A stretch of DNA of 64,000 nt, taken from contig NZ_JAAGKO020000016.1 of assembly GCF_027947535.2 (NCBI RefSeq), positions 62,001-126,000 of the forward strand, in the 5' to 3' direction. The first letter of the stretch is position 1, and the number at the start of each line of letters is the position of its first letter. A program made the position numbers and the translations under genes. Under the pieces are notes generated by a model. It saw only the letters and a list, made by a program, of their open reading frames with translations, did no database searches and had not been told where the DNA came from. The stretch is from Streptantibioticus silvisoli (GTDB taxonomy: Bacteria; Actinomycetota; Actinomycetes; Streptomycetales; Streptomycetaceae). This document shows positions 33,708-43,150 of the stretch, one piece after another.

Positions 33708-34502
33708 TCACGCCTCCGGCTTCAGCACCACGAAGTCCGCTCCGTCGGGGTCGAGGCAGACGGCGAGGCGGCCGACGCCGGGGCCGTTCTCGGGGCCCAT
33801 CTGGATGCTGCCGCCGTTGGCGGTGACCCTGGCGACGGTCTCGTCGGTGTCGTCCACGGTGAAGACCGGGTGCCAGTAGGCGGTGCCGCCGGTCAGCGAG
33901 AGCACCTCGGGCGGCAGCTCCATCAGGCCGCCGTGCATGCGGTTGTCGTCGCCGCCGGCCGGCGTGAGGATCGAGTACGTGCCGGGTTCGTCGCCGGGCA
34001 TCGGTATGTCGGTGCCGGTCCAGCCGAACAGCTCGCCGTAGAACGCCTTCGCGCCGGCCGCGTCCGTCGTGTACAGCTCGGTCCAGCACAGCGAACCCGG
34101 CACGTCGGCGAGCTCGAAGCCCTGGTCCTTGCCGGGCTGCCAGACGGCGAACCGGCCGCCCTGCGGATCGCTGAGCTGCGCCAGCCGGCCCATCTCGGCG
34201 GCGTCGGCCGGCGCCGCGCGGACCGTGCCGCCCAGCTGCCGGGCCGCTGCGGCGGTCGCCTCGGCGTCGGGGGTGTTGAAGTAGAGCGTCCAGGCGGAAC
34301 GCGCGCCGTCCTCGGTGAGCTCGCCGACCCCGCCGACGGTCCGCCCGTCCTTGCTGAACGCGCCGTACCCGTTCGCGGCGCCCTCGTACGGCTCGAACGT
34401 CCACTCCATGACCGCGCCGTAGAAGCCGACCGCGTTCTCGACGTCCGGGGCGCCCAGGTCCATCCAGCACGGCGAACCGTGGATGAAGTCAGTGGTGATC
34501 AT
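33708..34502 (-). CDS. VOC family protein with two glyoxalase/bleomycin-resistance-like domains
   Basis: 264 aa. Two beta-alpha-beta-beta-beta modules are visible. The first starts GSPCWMDLGAPDVENAVGFY and ends QGGRFAVWQ. The second starts SLCWTELYTTDAAGAKAFYG and ends PDGADFVVLK. Such fused dimers bind or modify small molecules through a metal site and are common in streptomycetes, often annotated as hydroxylase or antibiotic-resistance-like. Start ATG 34502. No operon partner is visible. Confidence 0.85.
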   Translation of the reverse strand: MITTDFIHGSPCWMDLGAPDVENAVGFYGAVMEWTFEPYEGAANGYGAFSKDGRTVGGVGELTEDGARSAWTLYFNTPDAEATAAAARQLGGTVRAAPADAAEMGRLAQLSDPQGGRFAVWQPGKDQGFELADVPGSLCWTELYTTDAAGAKAFYGELFGWTGTDIPMPGDEPGTYSILTPAGGDDNRMHGGLMELPPEVLSLTGGTAYWHPVFTVDDTDETVARVTANGGSIQMGPENGPGVGRLAVCLDPDGADFVVLKPEA

Positions 34503-35008
34503 GGCGATGTCCCTTCGCAGATCCCTGGTGCCACCAGCGTCGCACCGACCGCTGACACCCGCCTCCCGGTACGGCTGCGGGGTTGGCTGCGGGGTTGGTT
34601 GCGCGGGCGGTTGAGCGGTCGGCTGCGGGTCCGGCCGCCGGGGCCTGGGCCATTCGGGTCTCGTTACGGGGGGAGGGGTGGCAGCGTGCCGAACGCGGTG
34701 GGGGCGCTACGGGGCGGGGAGTATGCGGGCCGCCGGTGCCGAGCGCGGGGAGTGCGCGGGGCGATCGGTGCCGAGGCCGCCGGTCGCCGAAGCCACCGCG
34801 CGCGTGGCCGGGCCCCGGAGGCGGCCTCGCGACGTTCCTCCGCATGCGGTCGGCCCACCGTCGGCCGAGCCCGCCGCGCCGCCTGGCCTCCGGGGACGGC
34901 GTTGCCCGGGACGACCTCGCCTCCCGGGACGGCGTTGCCCCCGGAGACGGCGTTGCCCCCTCGGGGACGACCTCACCCCCGGAGGGCTGCCCACCTCCCG
35001 GGAGGCTT
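34503..35008. other. Repetitive intergenic DNA
   Basis: It contains GGTTGGCTGCGGG repeats near 34570-34620 and GGGACGGCGTTGCCC-type repeats near 34890-34960. No gene or RNA is recognised. Confidence 0.5.
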
Positions 35009-35239
35009 TCACTCCTCCGGGAGGTGGTCCCAGATCTCGCCGTCCTGGACCAGGTGGAAGCCGGCCGCGCGGGCGATGTCGCGGGCCTCGGTCCTGCTGC
35101 GGATCGGGGCGTCGACATGCGCGTCGGCCGTGGTCTTGCCGTCCGCGGGCGCGCTGCGCCACACCTCGTAGACGACCCTGCCTTCCAGGTCGCGCATGAG
35201 GATCATGATCGGGGTGTACGCCTCCGATGAATCTCCCAT
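35009..35239 (-). CDS. Small conserved-looking protein of unknown function
   Basis: 76 aa from ATG 35239. It reads as a compact alpha/beta protein: YTPIMILMRDLEGRVVYEVW, a charged middle, then IRSRTEARDIARAAGFHLVQ and the terminal DGEIWDHLPEE. The alternation of strands and the absence of low-complexity sequence support a real gene. It lies 45 bp downstream of the formaldehyde dehydrogenase gene on the same strand, so it may share its transcript. I do not recognise the family. Confidence 0.65.
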   Translation of the reverse strand: MGDSSEAYTPIMILMRDLEGRVVYEVWRSAPADGKTTADAHVDAPIRSRTEARDIARAAGFHLVQDGEIWDHLPEE

Positions 35240-35283
35240 AAAGGGAAGATATCGCCCATCGCCCCGCTTCGCATCGCTGAGAG

Positions 35284-36369
35284 CTACAGCATCACCACCG
35301 AGCGCAGCACCTCCCCCTTCTGCATCTTGGTGAACGCCTCCTCCACCTGGTCCAGCGCGATGGTCTCCGACACGAAGGCGTCGAGGTCGAGCCGGCCCTG
35401 GAGGTAGAGGTCGACGAGTACGGGGAAGTCGCGGGACGGAAGGCAGTCGCCGTACCAGGAGGACTTCAGCGAACCGCCGCGACCGAAGACGTCGAGCAGC
35501 GGCAGTTCGAGCTGCATCTGCGGTGTGGGCACGCCGACGAGCACCACGGTGCCGGCCAGGTCGCGGGCGTAGAAGGCCTGCCGGTAGGTCTCGGGGTGGC
35601 CGACCGCCTCGATGACGACGTCGGCGCCGAAGCCCCCGGTCAGCTCGCGGATCGCCTCGACCGGGTCCCCGGAACGGGAGTTGACGGTGTGGGTGGCGCC
35701 GAGCCGCTGGGCGGTGGCGAGCTTGGCGTCGTCGATGTCGACGGCGATGATCCGGGACGCGCCGGCCAGCCGGGAGCCCATGACCGCCGCGTTGCCCACG
35801 CCGCCGCAGCCGATGACCGCCACGGTGTCGCCCCGGGAGACGTTGCCGGTGTTCACCGCGGCGCCGAGGCCGGCCATCACGCCGCAGCCCAGCAGTCCGG
35901 CGGCGGCCGGGGAGGCGGCCGGGTCCACCTTGGTGCACTGGCCGGCCGCGACCAGGGTCTTGTCGGCGAAGGCGCCGATGCCCAGGGCGGGCGACAGTTC
36001 GGTGCCGTCCTCCAGGGTCATCCGCTGCTTCGCGTTGTGCGTGTCGAAGCAGTACCAGGGGCGGCCGCGCCGGCAGGCCCGGCACTGGCCGCACACCGCG
36101 CGCCAGTTGAGGATCACGAAGTCGCCGGGCGCCACCTCGGTGACGCCGTCGCCGACCGACTCGACGATCCCGGCCGCCTCGTGGCCCAGCAGGAAGGGGA
36201 AGTCGTCGTTGATGCCGCCCTCGCGGTAGTGCAGGTCGGTGTGGCAGACCCCGCACGCCTGGATCTTGACCACCGCCTCGCCCGGACCCGGGTCCGGGAT
36301 GACGATGGTCTCGATCCGCACCGGCTCGCCCTTGCCGGCCGCGACCACTCCACGTACGCGCTGCGCCAT
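35284..36369 (-). CDS. mscR: S-(hydroxymethyl)mycothiol dehydrogenase (formaldehyde detoxification)
   Basis: 361 aa zinc-dependent medium-chain dehydrogenase. It oxidises the formaldehyde-mycothiol adduct, and related enzymes also reduce S-nitrosomycothiol, with NAD. Catalytic zinc ligands lie in [14 protein letters not shown] and GHEAAGIV. The structural zinc site is the four-Cys cluster [15 protein letters not shown]. The NAD-binding loop is [14 protein letters not shown]. Residues 1-10 ([10 protein letters not shown]) are typical of the mycothiol subgroup. The metallo-beta-lactamase hydrolase often next to it is not here; a 76-aa gene follows instead. Confidence 0.9.
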   Translation of the reverse strand: MAQRVRGVVAAGKGEPVRIETIVIPDPGPGEAVVKIQACGVCHTDLHYREGGINDDFPFLLGHEAAGIVESVGDGVTEVAPGDFVILNWRAVCGQCRACRRGRPWYCFDTHNAKQRMTLEDGTELSPALGIGAFADKTLVAAGQCTKVDPAASPAAAGLLGCGVMAGLGAAVNTGNVSRGDTVAVIGCGGVGNAAVMGSRLAGASRIIAVDIDDAKLATAQRLGATHTVNSRSGDPVEAIRELTGGFGADVVIEAVGHPETYRQAFYARDLAGTVVLVGVPTPQMQLELPLLDVFGRGGSLKSSWYGDCLPSRDFPVLVDLYLQGRLDLDAFVSETIALDQVEEAFTKMQKGEVLRSVVML

Positions 36370-36825
36370 GGGATTCCCCTTCTTCGCTCAACTCGCCGGG
36401 CCCGCCGCGCCGCTCGGCCGAACCCGCCGCGTCGCCCGGTCCCGTTGATCACTCGTCGTCCTGTGATCAGGTTCCCAGGTAACGCCCGGTTCGTCACCGG
36501 ACGCCCTCAACCTGTGGAAAACCCCGCGCCACCCCTGTGGAAAACTCCGCCCGACCCCGGGAAAACCCCGCCCGGCCCCGGGAGGACGCCGCGCGGCTTC
36601 CCGGGGAGGGGCGGCATGGCTCCGGCGCCGACCGCCGCGTCCCGGCGCCGCGGAAACGGGCCGGGGACCGCGCGGACCGGCCGGGCCCCGCGGACGCTGG
36701 CCCCGGCCCCGGCCCCGCAGGCACGTTCCGCCGCCGCAGGCACGTTCCGGCACCGCAGGCACCTCCGGCGCCCCAAGCGCCCCCCGGCGCCCCAAGCGCC
36801 CCCCGGCGGTCGCCGCCGGCCGGTG
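36370..36825. other. Repetitive intergenic DNA
   Basis: It includes tandem CCCTGTGGAAAAC(C/T)CCGC units at about 36510-36580, GCAGGCACGTTCCG repeats at about 36717-36760 and a duplicated GGCGCCCCAAGCGCCCCCC at about 36769-36805. No gene is recognised. Confidence 0.5.
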
Positions 36826-37395
36826 TCAGTGTCCGGCCGCCACCTTGACCAGTACGATCAGCGCGCCGATCACCAGGTCCGCCACCCCCGCCAGGATCGC
36901 GGCCGGCACCCCGCCGCCCAGCCGCAGACCGCCCAGCACGCCCCAGGCGAACAGACCGGCCAGTTCGACGAACACCGCCGCCGTCAGCGCGTCGCCCAGG
37001 TGCAGCAGGCCGAGGCCGGCCAGCACGGTGAAGCTCAGCGGTACCACCGCGCTGAGCAGCAGCGGGAAGCTCGTGTAGAGCATGACGCGCAGGTCCCGGC
37101 CGCGGGCCAGGCGTTGGTGTACGACCCGGTGCGCCTGCTGGTCGGCGACGACGGTGGCCAGCCACACTCCGAGCGCGGTACCGCCGATGGTCCACGCCGC
37201 GCTCGGGGCGCTCAGGTGGTCGTCCTCGGTCAGGGTGACCACGACGGCGAGCATGGTGATGACGGCGTAGATCCGCTCCCGCAGCCGGATGGCCTCGGTC
37301 CGCGCGTCGTGCGGCGGGCGGTCGGCGGCGGCATCGGCGTCGTCGTGCGGAACGTCCGGGCCCGGGGTGCCGCCGTCCGCCGTGCCGCCGCTCAT
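36826..37395 (-). CDS. Multi-pass membrane protein coupled to the MreB-like gene
   Basis: 189 aa. A hydrophilic N-terminus of about 35 residues is followed by four or five hydrophobic segments (AVITMLAVVVTLTED, AWTIGGTALGVWLATVV, FPLLLSAVVPLSFTVLAG and two more), with a VVHQRLARGRDLR cytoplasmic loop. The start ATG at 37395 overlaps the end of the MreB-like gene by 4 bases, so translation is coupled and the two probably work together at the membrane. The family is not recognised beyond a streptomycete membrane protein. Confidence 0.8.
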   Translation of the reverse strand: MSGGTADGGTPGPDVPHDDADAAADRPPHDARTEAIRLRERIYAVITMLAVVVTLTEDDHLSAPSAAWTIGGTALGVWLATVVADQQAHRVVHQRLARGRDLRVMLYTSFPLLLSAVVPLSFTVLAGLGLLHLGDALTAAVFVELAGLFAWGVLGGLRLGGGVPAAILAGVADLVIGALIVLVKVAAGH

Positions 37396-38429
37396 CCGGC
37401 GAAGCTGACCGACTCCAGCGCCATCGGCGTCGCGCGGCCCTCCAGCATGGCGCCGAGGCCGCGGACCGAGCAGGAACCGGGGTGTTCGCTGACGGTGACG
37501 GGCATGCCGGTGCCCTCGCGCAGCACGGTGTCCAGGCCGGGGAGCCGGGCGCTGCCGCCGGCCAGCATGATGCCGCGGTCGCCCAGGTCGGCGACCAGGT
37601 CGGGCGGGCAGCGGCGCAGTACCGCGCGGATGCCGTCGAGCACGTTGTTGAACGTGGGCTCGATGGCCAGCCGCATACCGGCGGCCTCCACCCGGATGGA
37701 GCGGGCCGTGGCGCTGGAGGCGTCCATGCCGTGTACCTCGACGGTGGCCGGCCCGCCGCCGCCGGAGGTCTCCAGCATGCCGTGCAGCGACCGGACGGAC
37801 TGGCCGGGCAGCAGCAACGCGTGCTGGTTGCGCAGGTGCTGGAGCATGGCCCGGTCGATGACCTCACCGCCGACCTGGACGGTGTCCGCCGCCACGATCG
37901 CGCCCAGCGACAACACGGCGACGTGGGTGGTGGTCGCGCCGCACACCACGATCATCGTGGCCTCGGGGTACTCCACCGGCAGGCCGCAGCCGACCGCCGC
38001 GGCGATCAGGGTGTCGACGAGTTCGACCCGCCGGGCGCCGAGGCCGGTCAGCGTCTCGATGGCGGCGCGCTGCGTCATCGGTTCGCTGCCGCTCGGTACG
38101 CACATCGCCGCGCGCAGCATCGGCTTGCGGCGCCAGGCGCGGCTGAGCCGGTCGCCCAGCAGGTGACGCAGCATGCGCTGGGCCATGTCGATGTCGACCA
38201 CCGCGCCGCCGGAGATCGGCCGGATCACCCGGATGTGCTCGGGGGTGCGGCCGGTCATGCGTTCCGCCGTCTCGCCGACCGCGACGAGCGAACCGGTGTG
38301 GCAGTCGACCGCCGCCACGCTGGGTTCGTCGACGACGAGACCGACGTTCTTGAGGTAGACCCGGGTCCTGGAGGCCCCGAGGTCAATGGCGGCGGTGCAG
38401 CGGCGCAGCTGTTCGAGGCTGGCGGTCAT
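37392..38429 (-). CDS. Divergent MreB/Mbl-like actin homologue
   Basis: 345 aa. The fold is recognisable: phosphate-1 region AAIDLGASRTRVYLKNVG with the following DEPSVAAVD, the phosphate-2 region MIVVCGATTTHVAVLSLG, GGEVIDRAMLQHLRNQHALL, and the adenosine-binding LAGGSARLPGLD. Compared with canonical MreB, the phosphate-2 motif DIGGGTT is replaced by VCGATTT, losing the Asp and two Gly, so nucleotide hydrolysis is doubtful. Streptomycetes carry MreB and Mbl for spore-wall synthesis plus extra paralogues; this looks like an extra paralogue. It overlaps a membrane protein gene downstream. Confidence 0.85.
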   Translation of the reverse strand: MTASLEQLRRCTAAIDLGASRTRVYLKNVGLVVDEPSVAAVDCHTGSLVAVGETAERMTGRTPEHIRVIRPISGGAVVDIDMAQRMLRHLLGDRLSRAWRRKPMLRAAMCVPSGSEPMTQRAAIETLTGLGARRVELVDTLIAAAVGCGLPVEYPEATMIVVCGATTTHVAVLSLGAIVAADTVQVGGEVIDRAMLQHLRNQHALLLPGQSVRSLHGMLETSGGGGPATVEVHGMDASSATARSIRVEAAGMRLAIEPTFNNVLDGIRAVLRRCPPDLVADLGDRGIMLAGGSARLPGLDTVLREGTGMPVTVSEHPGSCSVRGLGAMLEGRATPMALESVSFAG

Positions 38430-38464
38430 GGGCGGTCCGTCCCATCCTGGCCTATTGTCGGACG

Positions 38465-38479
38465 ATATGTCATACATAT
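38465..38479. promoter_or_regulatory. AT-rich operator-like palindrome in a divergent promoter
   Basis: ATATGT-CAT-ACATAT is a perfect 6-bp inverted repeat with a 3-bp centre, strikingly AT-rich for this DNA. It lies 36 bp upstream of the MreB-like start and 98 bp upstream of the esterase start, where a repressor could control both. Confidence 0.5.
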
Positions 38480-38576
38480 TGACCCTGGGCGGTCCTGACC
38501 ATCCCTCCGACCCGCCGCGCCCGGCCCCGGCACGACACCCGGGTGGCCGCTCGGCCGCCCGCGCCGGGCTGCGGCC

Positions 38577-39671
38577 ATGACCCCTGCCACGCGCCCCACA
38601 GAGCGCCTGCGGCCGTCCCGGCGGCCCGCGGGCCCCACCCGGCGGTCCCGGCTGCGTACGGCGCTCCTGCTGGCGCCGCTGCTCCTCGTGGCGTCCCTCG
38701 CCGGTTGCGGGGACCAGGGCGACCCGGTGTCGTTCGCCGGCGCGGGCACGGGCAACGGCACGGCCGTCGGTGCCGGCACGGCCCGCACCGGGGGCTCGGC
38801 GGCGGGCGGCGCCCGGCTGGCCGTCATGCCGAGCGGGCCGCAGGCCGACTGGCGGGTGCAGCGCACCGTCGGCGCGGCCGGCGGGACGCGGATCGCGGTG
38901 ACCCGACTGCACGGGCCGGCGTCCGGCTTCACCGGCAGGGTCTGGGTGTGGGCGCCGCCCGAGTACTTCCTCCGGGCGAACGCGGACAAGGGATTCCCGG
39001 TGCTGATCGCGCTGCCCGGCGGGTTCGGGTGGCCGAACAACTACTGGTACGGCGCGGACCTGCGCCTCCAGGAGGACTTCCACGCCTGGACGGCGCAGGG
39101 CAGGTCGCTGCCGTTCATCCTGGTCATGCCGGTCATCAACCCCGACCAGCGCTACCACGACTGCAGCGACATCCCCGGCTCGCAGCGGATGGGCACCTGG
39201 CTGACCCGGGACGTGCCCGGCCTCGTGCGCCGCACGTTCCGCACCCTGCGCACCCGGGACGGCTGGGGGTTCATGGGGTCGTCGTCCGGCGGCTTCTGCG
39301 CCCTCAAGAGCGTGCTGAAACACCCCGAGGCCTTCAAGGCCGCCATCCCGTCCGGCCCGGACATCGCCCCCGACTCCCCGCTGTGGCACGGCGACGCCGC
39401 CGCCATGCGCGCCGACGACCCGCGCCATCTCGCCCGGGCCCTCGCTGCCCGGCACGGGCCCGACGTCTACCTCGGCTTCCAGGCCGGCAGCACCGAGACC
39501 GCGGACCTGGCCGAGGTCCGCCGCTTCATCGCGCAGTACGGGCACGGCCCGGTGCACACCCGCCTGGAGGTCGTCGCCGGCGGCGGCCACAACGCCCGCA
39601 GCTACACGCGCGGCATGGCCGACGGCACCATCGCCTGGATCAGCGCGCACATGCGCGGCCCCAGCACGTGA
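38577..39671 (+). CDS. Secreted lipoprotein esterase (esterase D / antigen 85-like fold)
   Basis: 364 aa. A long basic N-terminus leads to ALLLAPLLLVASLAGC with a lipobox Cys at about residue 42, so the protein is lipid-anchored outside. The catalytic domain (from about residue 100) has GRVWVWAPPEYF, the oxyanion-region ALPGGFGWPNN, the nucleophile GSSSGG and a late GGGHN histidine. This layout matches the esterase D/mycolyltransferase-like alpha/beta hydrolases of actinomycetes. The natural ester is unknown. It diverges from the MreB-like operon. Confidence 0.85.
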   Translation: MTPATRPTERLRPSRRPAGPTRRSRLRTALLLAPLLLVASLAGCGDQGDPVSFAGAGTGNGTAVGAGTARTGGSAAGGARLAVMPSGPQADWRVQRTVGAAGGTRIAVTRLHGPASGFTGRVWVWAPPEYFLRANADKGFPVLIALPGGFGWPNNYWYGADLRLQEDFHAWTAQGRSLPFILVMPVINPDQRYHDCSDIPGSQRMGTWLTRDVPGLVRRTFRTLRTRDGWGFMGSSSGGFCALKSVLKHPEAFKAAIPSGPDIAPDSPLWHGDAAAMRADDPRHLARALAARHGPDVYLGFQAGSTETADLAEVRRFIAQYGHGPVHTRLEVVAGGGHNARSYTRGMADGTIAWISAHMRGPST

Positions 39672-39715
39672 CCGCTCCCGCGCCCCGCCCCACGTCCGGC
39701 GGTCGCGGAATCCAG

Positions 39716-39915
39716 CGGTGATACGTCACGCGAACCGGCGCACGCCATACGTCACGAAAGCGGCGGGGCCTCGTACACGTCACGAAGCGGCGGAGGACCC
39801 GCACGCGTCACGAGGCCGGCGAAAGACCCGTATACGTCACGAAAACGACGAAGTGGTCCGTATACGTCACGAAAACAGCGCACCGCGCGCCGGGGAACGC
39901 GCCGGAGACGTCACG
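39716..39915. repeat. Direct repeats of TACGTCACG every 26-30 bp
   Basis: The word A/TACGTCACG recurs at about 39721, 39747, 39774, 39801, 39831, 39861 and 39908, separated by GC-rich filler such as AAAGCGGCGG. It lies between convergent genes. The same half-site builds the palindrome at 2110-2133 and the array at 41378-41545. Confidence 0.8.
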
Positions 39916-39921
39916 AGGGCG

Positions 39922-40551
39922 TCAGCTCGGTGACGGGGACGCGGAGGCCGACTGCTGGGCGGCCACCTGCTGGGCGTAGGTCTTGGTGTAGTCCGGTATC
40001 AGGTCCTCGATGCGGGTGACGTAGTTCTCGGTCTCGCTTATCCGCGGGATGCCGCCGGCGTTGATCACCGCGGTCGGTCCCGCGTTGTAGGCGGCCAGGG
40101 TCAGCTGCGTCGGGTCGCCGGGGACCGTCTTGACCTGCTTGAACAGCGCGCACATGTAGGCGGCCTGGGAGCGGATGGCGTCCTGCGGGTTCCACACGTC
40201 GGCGGTGCCGTCGCCCGAGTAGTCCTTGCCCCACTCCGACCAGGTCGACGGGTAGAACTGCGCGATGCCCTGCGCCTGGCCGGAGTTGGCCTCCGGGTTC
40301 CAGTGGCTCTCCGCGTCGATCTGCGCCGCCAGCAGCGGCACGTTGACCTGGGGGCAGGTGCGGGCGGCGGCCTGGACGGTGCTCAGGTACTCGTCGGGGA
40401 TGGACGGCAGCGGCGGCGGGCGGTTGAGCCAGGCCAGCCACAGGTGCAGACCCACCGCGACGGCGGCGGCCAGCGCGACGACGGCGACCAGACAACCCAC
40501 GACGCAGCCACGGCGCCGGGATCGGCTTCTGTGCCCGGTCTTGTTCTCCAT
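39922..40551 (-). CDS. Membrane-anchored lytic transglycosylase (SLT domain)
   Basis: 209 aa. A basic start (KTGHRSRSRRR) and one hydrophobic anchor (VVGCLVAVVALAAAVAVGL) place the catalytic domain outside. The SLT fold has the catalytic Glu in AQIDAESHWNP, GQAQGIAQFYPSTW and the LAAYNAGP motif. It would cleave the MurNAc-GlcNAc bond of peptidoglycan. The tail is Ala/Ser/Pro-rich. Start ATG 40551. It is monocistronic as far as can be seen. Confidence 0.9.
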   Translation of the reverse strand: MENKTGHRSRSRRRGCVVGCLVAVVALAAAVAVGLHLWLAWLNRPPPLPSIPDEYLSTVQAAARTCPQVNVPLLAAQIDAESHWNPEANSGQAQGIAQFYPSTWSEWGKDYSGDGTADVWNPQDAIRSQAAYMCALFKQVKTVPGDPTQLTLAAYNAGPTAVINAGGIPRISETENYVTRIEDLIPDYTKTYAQQVAAQQSASASPSPS

Positions 40552-40642
40552 GTACGTCCTGAGTCGCCAAGGGCGGGGCAGGTGGCCCCGCGGTGGTGTG
40601 GGGAAGAGAGGGCGTGCGATGCGGAAGCGCGCGGTCCCCCTG

Positions 40643-41131
40643 TCAGTTCACACGGGGAAACCGGGCCATCAGGTTCCACACGGCCGGGTTGTCGTCCAGA
40701 CCGTCGTGCATGTCTACCAGGTCGGCCACGACGTCGTTGAGGAAGTCACGGGCCTCCCGGCGCAGATCGGCGTGCGAGACGGAGACGGCCTCGTCGCGCG
40801 CCCAGTCCGCCGTGACGTCCACCCAGCCGAACCGGCGGACGAAGCGCATCCGGTCCGCGGACTGGGTGAAGTCCAGCTCGGCGTGCTGCGGACGCGACGC
40901 CCGGCCGCCCATCGGGTCGCGGTCGAGCAGTTCGGCGATGTCGCACAGCGCCCACGCGAAGTCCAGGACCGGAACCCAGCCCCAGGCGGTCACCAACTCC
41001 CGTTCGCCCTCGGCCAGATACACATCACCGCAGAACAGATCGTGCCGCAGCGTGCGCACGTCCGCCGTGCGGTAGTCCGTCTGCGGCGGATCGGGAAAGC
41101 GGCGGGACAGCGCGTAGCCGAGGTCGATCAC
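40643..41131 (-). CDS. Conserved actinomycete protein of unknown function
   Basis: 162 aa, soluble, Asp/Arg/Trp-rich. A run such as VPVLDFAWALCDIAELLDRD and the aromatic FVRRFGWVDVTADWARDEA look like a genuine fold. It opens MIDLGYALSRRFPDPP. I recall similar hypothetical proteins in streptomycetes but no function. It lies 91 bp upstream of the transglycosylase gene on the same strand. Confidence 0.7.
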   Translation of the reverse strand: MIDLGYALSRRFPDPPQTDYRTADVRTLRHDLFCGDVYLAEGERELVTAWGWVPVLDFAWALCDIAELLDRDPMGGRASRPQHAELDFTQSADRMRFVRRFGWVDVTADWARDEAVSVSHADLRREARDFLNDVVADLVDMHDGLDDNPAVWNLMARFPRVN

Positions 41132-41589
41132 CGGGGAATCGTAGGCGACCCCGCCGTCCGCCGTCGCGGCCGGTACGGGACGGCCCCCTCCACCGGTCGC
41201 CGGGGCACACCTCCGCCGGGCGGCAGGGCCACGCCTTCGCCGGTCGCCGGCGGCACGTCCCCGGGCAGGAGGATGCTCCGGTGCGGCGGCGGGGGCGGCG
41301 AGGCGGCTCGGGGCGGGAAAGCGCGGACCGGGGAGGAGGGCTCCGGCGTGCGGGCGGCCGGGCAGCGGGTCGTCGTGACGTGTACGTCACGCCGTGACGT
41401 GGACGCCCGTCGTGGCGTGTACGTCCGCCGCGATGCGGCCATCCGTCGTGACGTGTACGCCCGTCGTGACGTGTACGCCGCCCCGACGCGTACGCCCACC
41501 CTGACGTGTACGTCCGCCGCGATGCGTACGCCCGCCGCGCGACGGTGACCCGTGCGGTCCGGCCGCCGGGCGGCCGGACCGGGGGGTGC
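41132..41589. repeat. Spacer with a dense TGACGTGTACG repeat array
   Basis: The first half is CGCCGG-rich filler. From 41378 to 41545 the words GTGACGTGTACG, CGCCCGTCGTGACG and CCGCCGCGATGCG recur with a period of roughly 20-30 bp. No gene is present. Half-sites match those at 2110-2133 and 39716-39915. Confidence 0.75.
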
Positions 41590-42249
41590 TCAGCGGCGGT
41601 GACCGCAATCCGGGCAGAACGCCGCGGCGTCGGGCAGTGTGCCGCCGCAGCCGGTGCAGTGGTTCTGCCGGGCGAGTTCGTGGCCGCAGCCGCCGCAGAA
41701 ACGGCTGCCGTGGGTCTCGGCGCGGCACTGGGGGCAGACGAGCGGGGTGGAGGTCTGGACGTCGACCCCGCCGCCCTGCTGCCGGCCGGCCGCGTAACCG
41801 CGTTCGGAGACCTCGTCGTTGAGGCCGCGCTGCCGGGAGGCGGCGAGTTCGGCGGCGGTGTCGGGGGCGCAGACCAGGCACAGGCCCTGCTGAGCGTTCC
41901 AGCAGCGGGCGCACACGTGCGAGGTGCAGCGCGGGCAGCGGCTGAAGTGGCTCTGCGCGGTGGCGACCGCCCGGCGCAGCGAGGTGTCGCGGGCGTGGCC
42001 CCAGCCGGCGCCCGCCAGGCCGTCGGCGGCGGAGCTGACGTCGCCGCCGAGCCGGCCCAGCAGCCCGGAGGCGGCGCTGGCGCCCCGGTTGAGCCAGCCG
42101 GCCATCCGGGCGCCGGCGTAGCCCTCGAACGGCGAGCGCCAGGTGTCGTGGCAGCGCTGGCAGGAGAACTCGAACTGGAACCCGGCGCTGATGCCTGACT
42201 GCTGGCTCAGGTCCCGGTAGTTGTCGTTGAAGTAGATTTCCGAGCTCAA
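41590..42249 (-). CDS. Zinc-ribbon protein adjacent to terD
   Basis: 219 aa from the TTG at 42249, chosen for the GGAGGGGGAG just upstream and for the natural start SSEIYFNDNYRDLS. Cys pairs form several ribbons: CQRCHDTW near residue 30, CPRCTSHVCARCW and CLVC in the middle, and at the C-terminus CPQC, CGGCGHELARQNHCTGCGG and CPDCG, a double zinc ribbon. Such proteins accompany TerD genes in streptomycetes. It probably acts as a scaffold or nucleic-acid/protein-binding module; the mechanism is unknown. Confidence 0.8.
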   Translation of the reverse strand: MSSEIYFNDNYRDLSQQSGISAGFQFEFSCQRCHDTWRSPFEGYAGARMAGWLNRGASAASGLLGRLGGDVSSAADGLAGAGWGHARDTSLRRAVATAQSHFSRCPRCTSHVCARCWNAQQGLCLVCAPDTAAELAASRQRGLNDEVSERGYAAGRQQGGGVDVQTSTPLVCPQCRAETHGSRFCGGCGHELARQNHCTGCGGTLPDAAAFCPDCGHRR

Positions 42250-42438
42250 GGCTCCCCCTCCGGGCGCGCGCCGAACGGCACTCCGTACCGGCCGCACGTC
42301 GAGGCGCCGGTATGACGCTCGCATTGACGACAGTTGACGCGCGGCCGGTTCCATCAGCTGGAGTGTGGCACAGCGGGCCGGAACGCCGAAGCCCCGCAGG
42401 ATCGCGGTGCCGCGGCCCGGACGGTGGGGTACCGCGGC

Positions 42439-43014
42439 TCAGACGTTGACGCCGAAGTCCTGCGCGATGCCGACCAGGCCGGAGGCGTAGCCCTGGCCGA
42501 CGGCCCGGAACTTCCACTCGGCGCCGTTGCGGTACAGCTCGCCGAAGACCATGGCGGTCTCGGTGGCGGCGTCCTCGCTCAGGTCGTACCGCGCGACCTC
42601 GGTGCCGCCCGACTGGTTGACGATGCGGATGAACGCGTTGCGGACCTGGCCGAAGTTCTGGTTGCGGTTCTCGGCGTCGTAGATGGAGACCGGGAAGACG
42701 ATCTTGACGACGTCGGCGGGCAGCCCGGCCAGGTTGACCTTGATCTGCTCGTCGTCGCCCTCGCCGGCCCCGGTGACGTTGTCGCCGGTGTGCACGATGG
42801 TGCCGTCCGGGGTGGACTTGTTGTTGAAGAAGACGAAGTGCGCGTCGGAGTACACCTGGCCGGAGGTGTTGACGGCGATGGCGCTGGCGTCCAGGTCGAA
42901 GTCGGTGCCGGTCGTGGTGCGCACGTCCCAGCCGAGACCGACGGTGACGGCGGCGAGGCCCGGGGCTTCCTTGCTGAGCGACACGTTGCCGCCCTTGGAC
43001 AGGCTTACTGGCAT
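42439..43014 (-). CDS. terD: TerD family calcium-binding stress protein
   Basis: 191 aa, the exact family length. It starts [20 protein letters not shown] and carries the acidic Ca-binding segments [10 protein letters not shown] and [14 protein letters not shown], plus [20 protein letters not shown] typical of TerD/TerE. Streptomycetes carry many copies, implicated in calcium signalling, development and metal/phage stress. Start ATG 43014. It lies 190 bp upstream of the zinc-ribbon gene on the same strand. Confidence 0.95.
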   Translation of the reverse strand: MPVSLSKGGNVSLSKEAPGLAAVTVGLGWDVRTTTGTDFDLDASAIAVNTSGQVYSDAHFVFFNNKSTPDGTIVHTGDNVTGAGEGDDEQIKVNLAGLPADVVKIVFPVSIYDAENRNQNFGQVRNAFIRIVNQSGGTEVARYDLSEDAATETAMVFGELYRNGAEWKFRAVGQGYASGLVGIAQDFGVNV

Positions 43015-43150
43015 GTGATTGATCCCCTCTGACCTTCGGTGTCTTGCGGTGTCACGCTCTCCGGTCATGTCGGTGTTCATCACACACAACGCGACCGGCG
43101 GGACCCATGGTTCCAAATCACGGTGACAGGGGCGAGGGAAAGGGGGGACC

